Below, one piece after another: positions 42,774 through 50,738 of a stretch of DNA of 64,000 nucleotides. The stretch spans positions 47,910 through 111,909 of the IMG/VR virus record IMGVR_UViG_3300025626_000006; one strand, given 5' to 3'. Numbering within the stretch: the stretch's first letter is position 1; each line of letters opens with the position of its first letter. Made by a program: the position numbers and the translations under genes. The notes under the pieces were generated by a model. The model searched no databases and was not told the origin of the DNA. It saw only the letters and a program-made list of their open reading frames with translations. The DNA is from a virus.

Positions 42774-43385
42774 TTATTTACCTTTTTTATTTATTTGTTT
42801 TTCTTTTGCTTTTTTAATTTGTTCTGCTCTCCATTGAGGTTGTTTACCACGAAGGTTTCCACGCAGATTGTGGAAACAATTGTAACACAAAAATCTTAGA
42901 TTCTCTTTTAAATGATTTGTCCAATCATCGTCTTTATGGTCAAGAATCAAAGGAATTGTATCATCAGTAACACGTTTTTCGTCATACCCACAACAATGAC
43001 ATTTATGTGGGAAATCTAATTCTTCTTTATGTGAATTGTTTATTAATCTTTTTTTAAGTAGAAATACAGGATATGATGGATGTTTACCTGTTAGTATATC
43101 TATTAGAGAATATTTACCTTGAGTTAGATTGTATGGTTTTTTAACACCCTTACCTTTCTGATTCTTATGTAAATCCCAAAGAGTTTTACCAGTTGTCTCA
43201 TCTTTATATAACTTAGAATATTTCTGATATGTAGTTAAGGACACGTTTAGGAATCTGGCACCACCTGAGTTTGATTTTGAGTTCTTCATAGCGTATCTAA
43301 TCTGAGACTCTGTCAAATTCAAAGGAGTTCTACCTTTTCCTAATACATAACCATTTGGTAATTTATGACCTTTTTTCATATCCAT
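42774..43385 (-). CDS. HNH endonuclease (homing type)
   Basis: CHCCGYDEKRV...LILDHKDDDWTNHLKENLRFLCYNCFHNL shows two Zn-binding CxxC pairs and the HNH active-site H-D-H-N pattern. The N-terminal part (NSGGARFLNVSLTTYQKYSKLY) looks like a DNA-binding helix domain of phage HNH homing enzymes. 203 aa. It sits immediately before groEL; such enzymes spread by cutting DNA lacking the gene. Confidence 0.87.
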   Translation of the reverse strand: MDMKKGHKLPNGYVLGKGRTPLNLTESQIRYAMKNSKSNSGGARFLNVSLTTYQKYSKLYKDETTGKTLWDLHKNQKGKGVKKPYNLTQGKYSLIDILTGKHPSYPVFLLKKRLINNSHKEELDFPHKCHCCGYDEKRVTDDTIPLILDHKDDDWTNHLKENLRFLCYNCFHNLRGNLRGKQPQWRAEQIKKAKEKQINKKGK

Positions 43386-43403
43386 TTATATATAAGTATC
43401 TAC

Positions 43404-43631
43404 TTATCCGTATTTTTGTACTATACTATCTAAAAATTGAAAATCTTTATAGGATAACGTTACTCTATCGTTCAATACTTTATTACTTATTGTTAACAAT
43501 CTTTTTTTATCACGCCAAGCCATAATCCCTTTAATATGTTTAGGGTTCTTGTATACAATGTCAGTACATACTTTTATCATACGTTTATGTCTACTTAACT
43601 CTAAAACTACAAAATTAGACTTCATTTCCAA
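43404..43631 (-). CDS. hypothetical basic protein (75 aa)
   Basis: Basic (VVLELSRHKRMIKVCTDIVYKNPKHIKGIMAWRDKKRLLTIS). Overlaps the membrane gene upstream by 10 bases. No family recognised. Confidence 0.5.
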   Translation of the reverse strand: MEMKSNFVVLELSRHKRMIKVCTDIVYKNPKHIKGIMAWRDKKRLLTISNKVLNDRVTLSYKDFQFLDSIVQKYG

Positions 43632-43972
43632 AATATTTGAACTGATAATAATAACACTGCCAATCCTAATGATACTGCTACTTTGGGTGTTACTCCTTGA
43701 TTAAAGAAATAAGATAAGCCTAAAGCGTATACTACCATTCCTACTGCAAATCCTGTAAATCTAGCTGACCACATGACTCCATCAAATCCCATAACAGTAT
43801 ACTTAGTACCCCATATATACATAAATGATATAGGTACACCAGCAATTGCTAACCACATTGGATTATCTTTGAACCAATCCCACTTGAATTGACCATTTAA
43901 CTGAAAGAATACAGCTATGTGACCACACAAGAAAAAGAATATACCTAATAATAGATTTCTACTCATTCTCAT
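43622..43972 (-). CDS. four-helix membrane protein (about 116 aa)
   Basis: Starting at ATG 43972 (or 43966) overlaps the 46-aa gene and gives four hydrophobic segments (LLLGIFFFLCGHIAVFF, WLAIAGVPISFMYIWG, FTGFAVGMVVYALGLSYF, VAVSLGLAVLLLSVQIF). A protein of this type, with KYTVMGFDGVMWSARF, is common in T4-like marine phages, from memory. Function unknown. Confidence 0.6.
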   Translation of the reverse strand: MRMSRNLLLGIFFFLCGHIAVFFQLNGQFKWDWFKDNPMWLAIAGVPISFMYIWGTKYTVMGFDGVMWSARFTGFAVGMVVYALGLSYFFNQGVTPKVAVSLGLAVLLLSVQIFWK

Positions 43973-44099
43973 ATGCTTTAGGAGAGGGTAGATTTGAATA
44001 GTAACACCATTCAGCATAATTAGCATCATACTCTGAATCAGCTAATACATCATTACCCTTCTGCATTTCATCGTCAATTAATCTTTTAGTAAAACTCAT
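43959..44099 (-). CDS. hypothetical small acidic protein (46 aa)
   Basis: ATG at 44099 overlaps the groES stop by one base (TAATG). The product (SFTKRLIDDEMQKGNDVLADSEYDANYAEWCYYSNLPSPKAY) is short and acidic. Translation coupling to groES is likely. No family recognised. Confidence 0.55.
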   Translation of the reverse strand: MSFTKRLIDDEMQKGNDVLADSEYDANYAEWCYYSNLPSPKAYENE

Positions 44100-44392
44100 T
44101 ACGATAATCTGATTAAGATTTCATGTTCTCTATATAGATTGTATTTTTCACCATCTAATTTTAACTGAGTACCAGTATTTGGAACGATAACAATATCACC
44201 CACATTTAATAACATAGGTATTTTAGTACCATTAGCAGTATAAATACCTTGACCAATGGCGATTACCTCACCCTTCATCTGTTCTTTACTTGACTCTGGT
44301 TTATATAAACCACCCTTAGTTTTTTCTTCCTCTTTAACCACTTTGATTAAAACATGGTCGTTTAGAGGTTCATACATTACGTTTTTTGCCAT
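44099..44392 (-). CDS. groES: GroES-type co-chaperonin
   Basis: Pattern of Cpn10: PLNDHVLIKVVKEEEKTKGGLYKP with the mobile loop, GEVIAIGQG, LLNVGDIVIVPNTGTQLKLDGEKYNLYREHEIL. 97 aa, right size. It caps the phage or host GroEL. A host-type promoter lies just upstream of its start. Confidence 0.95.
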   Translation of the reverse strand: MAKNVMYEPLNDHVLIKVVKEEEKTKGGLYKPESSKEQMKGEVIAIGQGIYTANGTKIPMLLNVGDIVIVPNTGTQLKLDGEKYNLYREHEILIRLS

Positions 44393-44413
44393 AACTTTTC
44401 TTATATTTGTTTA

Positions 44414-44445
44414 CTAATATACAACTTTTATTTGGATTTACCAAA
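44414..44445 (-). promoter_or_regulatory. host-type promoter for groES (TTTG-N20-TATATTAG)
   Basis: TTTG (44445-44442), N20, TATATTAG (44421-44414), 21 bases before the start at 44392. No paired TTAACA boxes. It probably serves the groES to J-domain transcript. Confidence 0.75.
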
Positions 44446-44700
44446 TTTATTTTGGGTTTGTATAAAACTATTTTCCCACTTTATTAAATCACACTTCCTT
44501 ACATACCTCTTACTTCCGAGATTAATTAAAGGTAACCCCTTCTCTTCTTCCCATTTGTTTATGGTAATTCTATCAACCCCATATAATATTTGGAGTTCTT
44601 GTTTTGAAATTCTTGGTTCAAAATCAATATGAGTTTCTATTGGTTTTTTCCTTAACTGACCACTAGCAGTCTTTTGTTGAAGTCGTTTTCTACTCGCCAT
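44428..44700 (-). CDS. excisionase/MerR-like DNA-binding protein
   Basis: PRISKQELQILYGVDRITINKWEEEKGLPLINLGSKRYVRKCDLIKWEN is the winged HTH of the excisionase/AlpA (HTH_17) family. 90 aa, basic N-terminus. It overlaps the groES promoter. A candidate DNA-binding regulator of phage genes. Confidence 0.72.
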   Translation of the reverse strand: MASRKRLQQKTASGQLRKKPIETHIDFEPRISKQELQILYGVDRITINKWEEEKGLPLINLGSKRYVRKCDLIKWENSFIQTQNKFGKSK

Positions 44701-44797
44701 AACTATTTTTGTTTTTCATTTCTCTTTGGTGTTAAAGGTTATATGTCTCTACATACAAATTGATGGATAAACCCATCTTTATATGCTTAAACTCTTA

Positions 44798-44968
44798 TTA
44801 ATGGTGTAAATAAGCACCATTAAATGTTATTTCATTATGATGTGAAATCCTTTTCTCATTTCTTTTCTTTTTACAACCACCACATTTTTTAAGATATGCT
44901 GCGTTTAAAGACCCACATCCGCAAGTCCAAATATTATCTACATACCAATTTGGCGGCTTATTTTTCAT
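44798..44968 (-). CDS. small zinc-ribbon-like protein (56 aa)
   Basis: ATG at 44968 overlaps the previous stop. CGCGSLNAAYLKKCGGCKKK gives two CxC/CxxC pairs for one zinc. Basic C-terminus with His residues. Nucleic acid or protein binding is plausible. Role unknown. Confidence 0.6.
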   Translation of the reverse strand: MKNKPPNWYVDNIWTCGCGSLNAAYLKKCGGCKKKRNEKRISHHNEITFNGAYLHH

Positions 44969-45203
44969 TTCTACTTATTATTCCTAAAAGATTATTTAAA
45001 TCTTCAAATTCTTGAAATCTTATGTCCGATTCCATAATCGATACTTCTATTCCATCACGTTCCCAATCATCTGAATCATTGGAAATAAATTCTACACCAC
45101 CAACTTCTCGTGAATAATAAAACCAATCTGTTTCACTACCACTATTGGCTGCCGTTTCATCGTACCTGTTAAATCCAAGTTCGATTAAGTCATTTTCTGA
45201 CAT
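44958..45203 (-). CDS. hypothetical acidic protein (81 aa)
   Basis: Acidic (SETDWFYYSREVGGVEFISNDSDDWERDGIEVSIMESDIRFQEF). Ends overlapping the zinc-ribbon gene by 11 bases. No family recognised. Confidence 0.5.
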   Translation of the reverse strand: MSENDLIELGFNRYDETAANSGSETDWFYYSREVGGVEFISNDSDDWERDGIEVSIMESDIRFQEFEDLNNLLGIISRNEK

Positions 45204-45213
45204 TGAGTTCTCC

Positions 45214-45414
45214 TTATCTAATTATTTTAAGGTTTTTTACACCATCACAATCTAAACAAAACTCTGTATCTATTCGTCCCCTTACACAAGAATCATGTTC
45301 CCACAACTCAACTGTATTTGTCGAACCACACTCACACTTTGAGCCAGTACATTTCTTATGAAGATACTTTTTTAACTTTGGGTTACTAACCCACTCTTCT
45401 TTTAAATATATCAT
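45214..45414 (-). CDS. small cysteine-rich protein (66 aa)
   Basis: CTGSKCECGS and CVRGRIDTEFCLDCDG supply CxC/CxxC pairs of a likely zinc ribbon. Two bases after the HAD gene stop. Function unknown. Confidence 0.5.
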   Translation of the reverse strand: MIYLKEEWVSNPKLKKYLHKKCTGSKCECGSTNTVELWEHDSCVRGRIDTEFCLDCDGVKNLKIIR

Positions 45415-45416
45415 AA

Positions 45417-45773
45417 TTATATTTTAAGGTCAGAAAACCCACTATTTTTTTCAACTGAAATACCAACAGCTCTTTTTTCATTAGGATTTTTGTCTGATTT
45501 ATTGTTTATTAGGATTCTCTCAGCTCTACCGATACCCATCACCAATTGGTGAAATGGAATTCCTAAGATATCCATTTCTTGGATAGTAATATCTCTTAAG
45601 GATTCGGGTCTAGCAGTAGTCAACACAATGTGATGACCTTCGTTGAACCAACCAACCATCTTATCAACAACGCCAGGTAGGGCTTTTGAAAGATTAGGGT
45701 CGAGGTTTTCGAATTGCACTTGGTGGACTAAAGTCCCATCGATGTCTGTGAAAATTGTTTTCTGTTTTATCAT
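45417..45773 (-). CDS. HAD-family phosphatase
   Basis: FTDIDGTLVHQV is HAD motif I (DxDGT) and IVLTTARPESLRD matches motif II with the Thr. 118 aa, minimal HAD, comparable with phage 5'(3')-deoxyribonucleotidases or polynucleotide phosphatases. Promoter with paired TTAACA boxes directly upstream. Confidence 0.82.
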   Translation of the reverse strand: MIKQKTIFTDIDGTLVHQVQFENLDPNLSKALPGVVDKMVGWFNEGHHIVLTTARPESLRDITIQEMDILGIPFHQLVMGIGRAERILINNKSDKNPNEKRAVGISVEKNSGFSDLKI

Positions 45774-45814
45774 AGATTAATTAAAGGGTTAAACACTCAC
45801 TCATTATTACAGTA

Positions 45815-45869
45815 CTAATATACGAATTTTTATTGAATTTACCAAATTTTAATGTTAAGAAATTGTTAA
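45815..45869 (-). promoter_or_regulatory. host-type promoter with paired TTAACA boxes (HAD gene)
   Basis: TTTG (45846-45843), N20, TATATTAG (45822-45815). TTAACA-N5-TTAACA upstream, but with N6 rather than N7 to TTTG, the only shortened copy. The boxes overlap the 3' end of the PhyH gene. Confidence 0.78.
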
Positions 45870-46547
45870 ATTTTTGTTAAAGTTTTGAGTATGGAATCCT
45901 ACAAAGTTAGGAAGTTCATGCTCTGGATTACGATGGTAATCTCCAATATTTTTAGTAGAATATACACAAGCATATAATCGTCTTGGTTTATTTGACGTAT
46001 TTTCAGAAGACCTGTGTAATGTATTACCTTCAATAGCTACTATGTCACCAGCTGAAGGATAAAGTTTTTCCCACTCTCCATTTGATGTGTTACATAATTC
46101 TAATGTTCCTGACTCATCTGTAAAATCATCCAATATCCACGAAAAGTTAATTGTTTTATATATACCATTTCTTGACTCATGTAAATCAGGACCATATTGG
46201 TTATCAAAATGTTCGTTAAATTGAAACTCTTCATTTGGTAATTTTACAACAACTTGGTCGTTAAATAAGAAAACATTAGGTGTATTTAGATAATATGAAG
46301 ACAAGTCATACATAAAATTATCAGTATAACATTTTAGTAGTCTTGAATTTAGACTACTCGCCATTTCAATACCACCCCACCATTGACCAGTACCAGCATC
46401 ATATCGTTGTAAACCAATCACACCTTTTTTTACCAAATGATTTTTCATATGTAAAGTTTCTACTTGTGATATTTTTAACAAATCAGCTGGTATTACATTT
46501 TTTAAATGAATGTAACCTTGTGAATTAAATGTTTCTAAGTTTTTCAA
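45855..46547 (-). CDS. phytanoyl-CoA-dioxygenase-like Fe(II)/2OG enzyme
   Basis: NEHFDNQYGPD gives the HxD pair, GDIVAIEGNTLHRSSENTSNKPRRLYACVYS the distal His and 2OG-binding Arg of the PhyH fold. 230 aa. Such enzymes hydroxylate small molecules, sugars or lipids. The overlap with the GT32 gene suggests a role in glycan or surface modification. Substrate unknown. Confidence 0.82.
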   Translation of the reverse strand: MKNLETFNSQGYIHLKNVIPADLLKISQVETLHMKNHLVKKGVIGLQRYDAGTGQWWGGIEMASSLNSRLLKCYTDNFMYDLSSYYLNTPNVFLFNDQVVVKLPNEEFQFNEHFDNQYGPDLHESRNGIYKTINFSWILDDFTDESGTLELCNTSNGEWEKLYPSAGDIVAIEGNTLHRSSENTSNKPRRLYACVYSTKNIGDYHRNPEHELPNFVGFHTQNFNKNLTIS

Positions 46548-47179
46548 TATACTTGTTCTTGACGATTATCAACCCAACTAAATAATCTAGAGTCTTCTAC
46601 ATCATGAAGTACTACACACTTTTCATCCAATGGGTCATCATTGTAAAAGTATCTATGACCAAACAAAGCAATATCTGTACCCATCTCTGAAATCATGATA
46701 TCACTAAATACTTTACACCCATTAGCCCAATTTATGTTATCATATGTACTTAATGCTAAATCTACTGCTCTCGAATCACGAGCACTTCCATAAACTGTAC
46801 AATCTATTAATGTATTGTTACTTTGACTTGGTTTTAGTCCTGAAAAGAATGTGTGTTCTGGATGTAACTCTTTTAGAATCATATCAAATGGTCTAATCGG
46901 TTTAGCGTCTACATCACAATAAACACCACCATAGTCTCTAAGTAAAAGTAATCTTACCCTGTCACAAATAAAAGCCCATTTGAATAATTCAGGGTCTTTA
47001 AGGTAGTTTTGTAAAAATGGGTCGTCTTTGTAAAGGTCAAATACCTCATTACCCCAAAGTTTAACATCCCAATATGGATGTAACTTTTTCATCAAGTCTA
47101 CATATTCTTGACAATGTTCTGGAATAGGGTTATCACCTACCCATAGTTGGTGAATGATTTTGGGAATTTTAGTATTCAT
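46544..47179 (-). CDS. GT32-type glycosyltransferase with DxD
   Basis: IPKIIHQLWVGDNPIPEHCQ and LLLLRDYGGVYCDVDAKPIRPFD (DVD nucleotide-sugar motif) match the glycosyltransferase sugar-binding DXD (GT32/capsule) family. 211 aa. It overlaps the dioxygenase gene by 4 bases. It may modify host surface glycans or virion proteins. Confidence 0.83.
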   Translation of the reverse strand: MNTKIPKIIHQLWVGDNPIPEHCQEYVDLMKKLHPYWDVKLWGNEVFDLYKDDPFLQNYLKDPELFKWAFICDRVRLLLLRDYGGVYCDVDAKPIRPFDMILKELHPEHTFFSGLKPSQSNNTLIDCTVYGSARDSRAVDLALSTYDNINWANGCKVFSDIMISEMGTDIALFGHRYFYNDDPLDEKCVVLHDVEDSRLFSWVDNRQEQVY

Positions 47180-47198
47180 ATATAACTGTGTTTGTATT

Positions 47199-47230
47199 CT
47201 ACTATAAGTATTAAAAATAAATTAATCAAA
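47199..47230 (-). promoter_or_regulatory. possible host-type promoter (TTTG-N20-TATAGTAG)
   Basis: Correct spacing, but the -7 has one change from TAnnTTAG. It lies 20 bases before the GT32 start. Confidence 0.4.
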
Positions 47231-47441
47231 TTGATAGGTGACTTAATTTTTCATGAAGACGTTTCATATGTTTACAAGGTGAGTGTCTATTGAACTCCCT
47301 TGCTTTACATTCACACTCTGATATCCTATAATCGGTAACAGTTACATCATAATACGATAGTTTTCCGGTCTTTTTATTCCTACTACCCATTTCTCTATAC
47401 TGCCATTTACTACCCTTTGGCATTGTAAATATACTATTCAT
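47226..47441 (-). CDS. SWIM zinc-finger protein (71 aa)
   Basis: ISECECKAREFNRHSPCKHMKRL has the CxCx(n)CxH ligand set of a SWIM finger. Such fingers bind DNA or proteins in recombination mediators. Overlaps its upstream gene by 8 bases. Function unknown. Confidence 0.65.
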   Translation of the reverse strand: MNSIFTMPKGSKWQYREMGSRNKKTGKLSYYDVTVTDYRISECECKAREFNRHSPCKHMKRLHEKLSHLSI

Positions 47442-47730
47442 TTTCGTTATTAATTAGTTCATACAATTTTTCAGTACTTAAAACTGATGGTTCACTCCAT
47501 TTAAGTTCATGGTCACGATACTCAAACTTCTCAGCAATAGTTGATTGAGCCTCAACCATTTTTGTTAGATGTTTTACTAAATCATTAGAATACAACAACA
47601 CATCCGAATTGACTTCGATTTCGAACTCATGACCACCTTTCGGTTTCCAATGTGGAACTTCACCGAACCCCTCGGGCCCAACGTTATAGTTTTCGAAATA
47701 CTGACAACCTACGATTAATTTACAATCCAT
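47434..47730 (-). CDS. hypothetical protein (98 aa)
   Basis: Begins KLIVGCQYFENYNVGPEGFGEVPHWKPKGGHEFEIEV, a beta-rich, Gly-rich pattern I recall from other phage proteins of unknown role; the end is helical and acidic. Part of the small-gene operon from 48552. Confidence 0.55.
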   Translation of the reverse strand: MDCKLIVGCQYFENYNVGPEGFGEVPHWKPKGGHEFEIEVNSDVLLYSNDLVKHLTKMVEAQSTIAEKFEYRDHELKWSEPSVLSTEKLYELINNENE

Positions 47731-47735
47731 AATTT

Positions 47736-47933
47736 TTATTTTAATCCAATTATTAATTTTTTATAGTCTACTGATATTAGTCCAAGGACACCAAGTACTA
47801 AACCTAATACACAAAATGCCATTTCATTTAGAACATCAGAGAAGTGGATATATTGTTGGATAGTTCCACTCATAGTTAAGTATCCTAATCCAAATCCTAA
47901 TATTGTCAAGATGATTGATTGATAATTTTTCAT
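47736..47933 (-). CDS. small two-helix membrane protein (65 aa)
   Basis: Two hydrophobic segments (QSIILTILGFGLGYLTM and MAFCVLGLVLGVLGLISVD) with a short loop. Function unknown. Confidence 0.55.
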   Translation of the reverse strand: MKNYQSIILTILGFGLGYLTMSGTIQQYIHFSDVLNEMAFCVLGLVLGVLGLISVDYKKLIIGLK

Positions 47934-47943
47934 AATTTATATC

Positions 47944-48552
47944 TTAAAGGTTTAATGATAATTTAACGTTATTGAATTCTTTATCGGTCATATACGTTTT
48001 GTTCATACTTAACCAACCACCAGCTTTCTTAACCATACTCATATAATGTTCATAGTTTGGATTTTCAGAAGTCATACTTTTGAAGTTATTATATTCATTC
48101 ATCCAATACTCAACTGAACCCCATTGTGGAGCGTTTTTTACGAAAACATATGAAGGGAAGTATTTTAATGGAGTATTGTTATCGGTAGTTTTTGTACCTT
48201 CATTGTACTCATAGATATCTTCCATACCATTGAACGAACCAGCTTTGAACTGATTACCAAACTCTGAAATCATTTCATATACATTCTGTTCAATTTCTGA
48301 ACCATCTAAATTAGATAGAGAAACATCAACTGAAGAACCACCACTATATGTTTGTGATTTACTCCAAACCTTAATATCAGGAAAGTTTTTCTTTACATAT
48401 TGTTTGATGATTGAGGCGGTATGTTTAGCACTCATATGGATGTAAGTTTCTTCATTCCATTGGGAATCTTTTTTCAACTTCAACGCCGAAATTGGTAATT
48501 GATACTCTTCACCTAAAATCGTTAACTTAATTTTTTTACTCATTTTATTCAT
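47944..48552 (-). CDS. LPD29-like protein (202 aa)
   Basis: SAKHTASIIKQYVKKNFPDIKVWSKSQTYSGGSSVDVSL resembles the LPD29 domain of large polyvalent proteins of mobile elements (iKq.Lkk.FPd.kfsVrs.tySgGsSi.V). The C-terminal half has Tyr/Asn-rich helices. Preceded by a promoter with paired TTAACA boxes. The assignment is from memory of the pattern; function unknown. Confidence 0.55.
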   Translation of the reverse strand: MNKMSKKIKLTILGEEYQLPISALKLKKDSQWNEETYIHMSAKHTASIIKQYVKKNFPDIKVWSKSQTYSGGSSVDVSLSNLDGSEIEQNVYEMISEFGNQFKAGSFNGMEDIYEYNEGTKTTDNNTPLKYFPSYVFVKNAPQWGSVEYWMNEYNNFKSMTSENPNYEHYMSMVKKAGGWLSMNKTYMTDKEFNNVKLSLNL

Positions 48553-48596
48553 TTTTTAATTATTAGTGGATTAAACTCTCAACCCTTATTACACTA

Positions 48597-48652
48597 CTAA
48601 TATAGTGATAATATTTGAAACTACCAAACTTTTAATGTTAAGAAATTGTTAA
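48597..48652 (-). promoter_or_regulatory. host-type promoter with paired TTAACA boxes (LPD29-like gene)
   Basis: TTTG (48628-48625), N20, TATATTAG (48604-48597); TTAACA-N5-TTAACA-N7 upstream. The start at 48552 is 45 bases away. Confidence 0.8.
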
Positions 48653-49102
48653 ATCTTCAGTTACCATTTCGTTCTCTTTGTAAGCCATTGAAGCCCAACT
48701 CGTAGCATTAACTGATTTGTATTGTTCGTTAGAATAAAGGTTGGTGTTGTAGAACATACCATTGATGTGACCTACATTCAAATCAATCAATATAGATTCA
48801 TCGATTAGTTTAACCTTCTTACCTGTTCTACTAAAGATGGTTAACCAAAAGTTACAACCTTCAGGTTTGAATTGAACAGTTTGGAGAACACCTTTCTTAT
48901 AGCCGGTGATTGTGGATGAAGGATGTTCACACATTCGTGGATTATCGAAATCTCTAGCATCAACACAAGTCATACCTAATTTCGTTTTAACTATATGTCG
49001 GAACTCACCACTACCATATTGGGAAAGGATATCTACTAACATCATATCGGAATTACCGATGATTTTTAAAAGGGGATTGTTAATCTTTCTTTGGATATTC
49101 AT
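48638..49102 (-). CDS. hypothetical protein (154 aa)
   Basis: A basic N-terminus and a Gly/Tyr/Phe pattern (YGSGEFRHIVKTKLGMTCVDARDFDNPRMCEHPSS). Between two promoter-bearing gaps. No family recognised. Confidence 0.5.
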   Translation of the reverse strand: MNIQRKINNPLLKIIGNSDMMLVDILSQYGSGEFRHIVKTKLGMTCVDARDFDNPRMCEHPSSTITGYKKGVLQTVQFKPEGCNFWLTIFSRTGKKVKLIDESILIDLNVGHINGMFYNTNLYSNEQYKSVNATSWASMAYKENEMVTEDLTIS

Positions 49103-49105
49103 TTC

Positions 49106-49378
49106 TTATTTGTTTAAGGTTATCATTGATAATGGAACATTGTATGAACCATATCCGTTCAACACGCTGATTACACATTTAGTTCTGTTGATTTTCTCAA
49201 CTCTACATTGTTTACCTTTTAACTTTGGGTGATTAACTGAAACATTAGCTCCAACATATAGAGATTGTTTTGTTTCGTAACCAACCATAGACTTTTTACT
49301 TTTGATAACATCAATTATCATGGAGTTAAGATTTCTCAACTCATCGATGTTCATTTCATTTAATTTTGAATAATTCAT
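49106..49378 (-). CDS. hypothetical KOW/SH3-like protein (90 aa)
   Basis: The C-terminal half (LYVGANVSVNHPKLKGKQCRVEKINRTKCVIS) is a KOW/SH3-like barrel as seen in RNA-binding factors; the N-terminus is helical. Own promoter with paired TTAACA boxes. Possible RNA or ribosome binding. Confidence 0.55.
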   Translation of the reverse strand: MNYSKLNEMNIDELRNLNSMIIDVIKSKKSMVGYETKQSLYVGANVSVNHPKLKGKQCRVEKINRTKCVISVLNGYGSYNVPLSMITLNK

Positions 49379-49424
49379 AATTTTTACTTTTTATTTTTGA
49401 TTAGACTCTCACTCATTAACTATA

Positions 49425-49480
49425 CTAAAGTACGACAATTAATTGAGAATTCCAAATAAAAAGTGTTAAAGTTTTGTTAA
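49425..49480 (-). promoter_or_regulatory. host-type promoter with paired TTAACA boxes (KOW-like gene)
   Basis: TTTG (49456-49453), N20, TACTTTAG (49432-49425), TTAACA-N5-TTAACA-N7 upstream. Its -7 to spacer region repeats the one before the VWA gene, so the copies may have arisen by duplication. Confidence 0.8.
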
Positions 49481-49492
49481 AGTTATTAACAA

Positions 49493-50143
49493 TTATGAAC
49501 GATGTTTAAATCCAGCTGGTAATGGTGTTTGAGTTTCCCACATATCAATAACTTCATACTTATCATATCCAAATTGTATATAATCGTCTTTGAATTTAGT
49601 ATAACACAAATTTCTTAGTTCATCTTTATTGAATATTCTATTGGCTGGTAATATGGTTTTACCAATTGATGGTACATCAGTAAGAGTTACTGATTTCATA
49701 AATGGTAAAGTTAATAAGTCAAGCTTGAGTGTTTCAGCTCCGATGACAAAGTCAATTCGTTTATTAGTATTTCTGATAAGATTCCACAAACCCCATCCAT
49801 TAATCCAATCATCACTCATAGCTTCTAAACACTCTATTGGAGTGTGTTTTTCAGGATCAATCATTTCATGTTCTTCACCACCCAACCCATACTTGTAATA
49901 ACTTAGCCATCTGTAATATGGGTGTCGTATACTCGCAATATGAATGTAATCATCACCTGCTTCTTCAGGCCAATTGTTTACATGAGTAAAATTGGATGGG
50001 TGTTCATCAGAAGGCCAATCGGGATTTAAATCACAATGTTCTATAAAAATATCTCGGACAGACCTTGATGCTACCTTGGCAGGAGCAGTCCATACGAATT
50101 TACACTTGTGACTTATATTAGCCCCTCGTTTTGCAAAGTCCAT
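49493..50143 (-). CDS. sulfotransferase
   Basis: FVWTAPAKVASRSVRDIF is the 5' phosphosulfate (PAPS) loop and IASIRHPYYRWLSYY the 3' phosphate-binding segment of the sulfotransferase family. 216 aa. It transfers sulfate from PAPS to a hydroxyl or amine, often on glycans. An APS-kinase-like protein that might make PAPS is encoded at 25.5 kb. One base shared with the oxygenase gene. Confidence 0.83.
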   Translation of the reverse strand: MDFAKRGANISHKCKFVWTAPAKVASRSVRDIFIEHCDLNPDWPSDEHPSNFTHVNNWPEEAGDDYIHIASIRHPYYRWLSYYKYGLGGEEHEMIDPEKHTPIECLEAMSDDWINGWGLWNLIRNTNKRIDFVIGAETLKLDLLTLPFMKSVTLTDVPSIGKTILPANRIFNKDELRNLCYTKFKDDYIQFGYDKYEVIDMWETQTPLPAGFKHRS

Positions 50144-50721
50144 TATCTTTCAGTATTAAAAAAGAAAGTCTGAAATAATCTACCATCATACTTATCTTGA
50201 CCAAAATAATCTAACGACATATGAAACTTATCACCTCTGTAAATGATTAATCTATTATATACATTAGCAAATCTATCTACCAGTTCCCATTTAGTCATGT
50301 CTTGTGCATCGTTACCAATTATATCCATCAACCCTTGGTCGTAAGAACCATCTGCGTGTCTTGGAGCTTCAGTAAGACCTGTTGTTTTATGTCTGAATAT
50401 ACCAGTACCACCACTTAGTGGAGCGTCTGGAGTTAAATAACAAACACCTGCCCATTTAGTAGTTTGGTCAGCATGAATCCAACTTCTGTCTCTTGATATT
50501 GTAAATTGATATGAACCTGTGTATTCATCACCCCATTCTATAACATTCCCCCAATTAGGCGATACTATATTATTAATAGTTTCTTTAATTGAGTCATTAA
50601 GAAATTGTTGGGTTCTTGGGCCAGGATAATTACCTCTAACTGAAAAATCTTGTTTTAATGCGAATTCTCTGACATCATCTACGTCTGTGTAGAAGTTGTC
50701 TATTATATATGCTTGTACCAT
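50143..50721 (-). CDS. DUF6445-like 2OG-Fe(II) oxygenase
   Basis: SWIHADQTTKWAGVCYLT gives the HxD site, with GTGIFRHK and IYRGDKFHMSLDYFG...GRLFQTFFFN supplying the distal His and Arg, the DUF6445 pattern. 192 aa. Likely hydroxylates an amino acid, sugar or nucleotide. One-base overlap with the sulfotransferase gene suggests a shared pathway. Confidence 0.75.
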   Translation of the reverse strand: MVQAYIIDNFYTDVDDVREFALKQDFSVRGNYPGPRTQQFLNDSIKETINNIVSPNWGNVIEWGDEYTGSYQFTISRDRSWIHADQTTKWAGVCYLTPDAPLSGGTGIFRHKTTGLTEAPRHADGSYDQGLMDIIGNDAQDMTKWELVDRFANVYNRLIIYRGDKFHMSLDYFGQDKYDGRLFQTFFFNTER

Positions 50722-50738
50722 AACTAATTAATTTTAAT

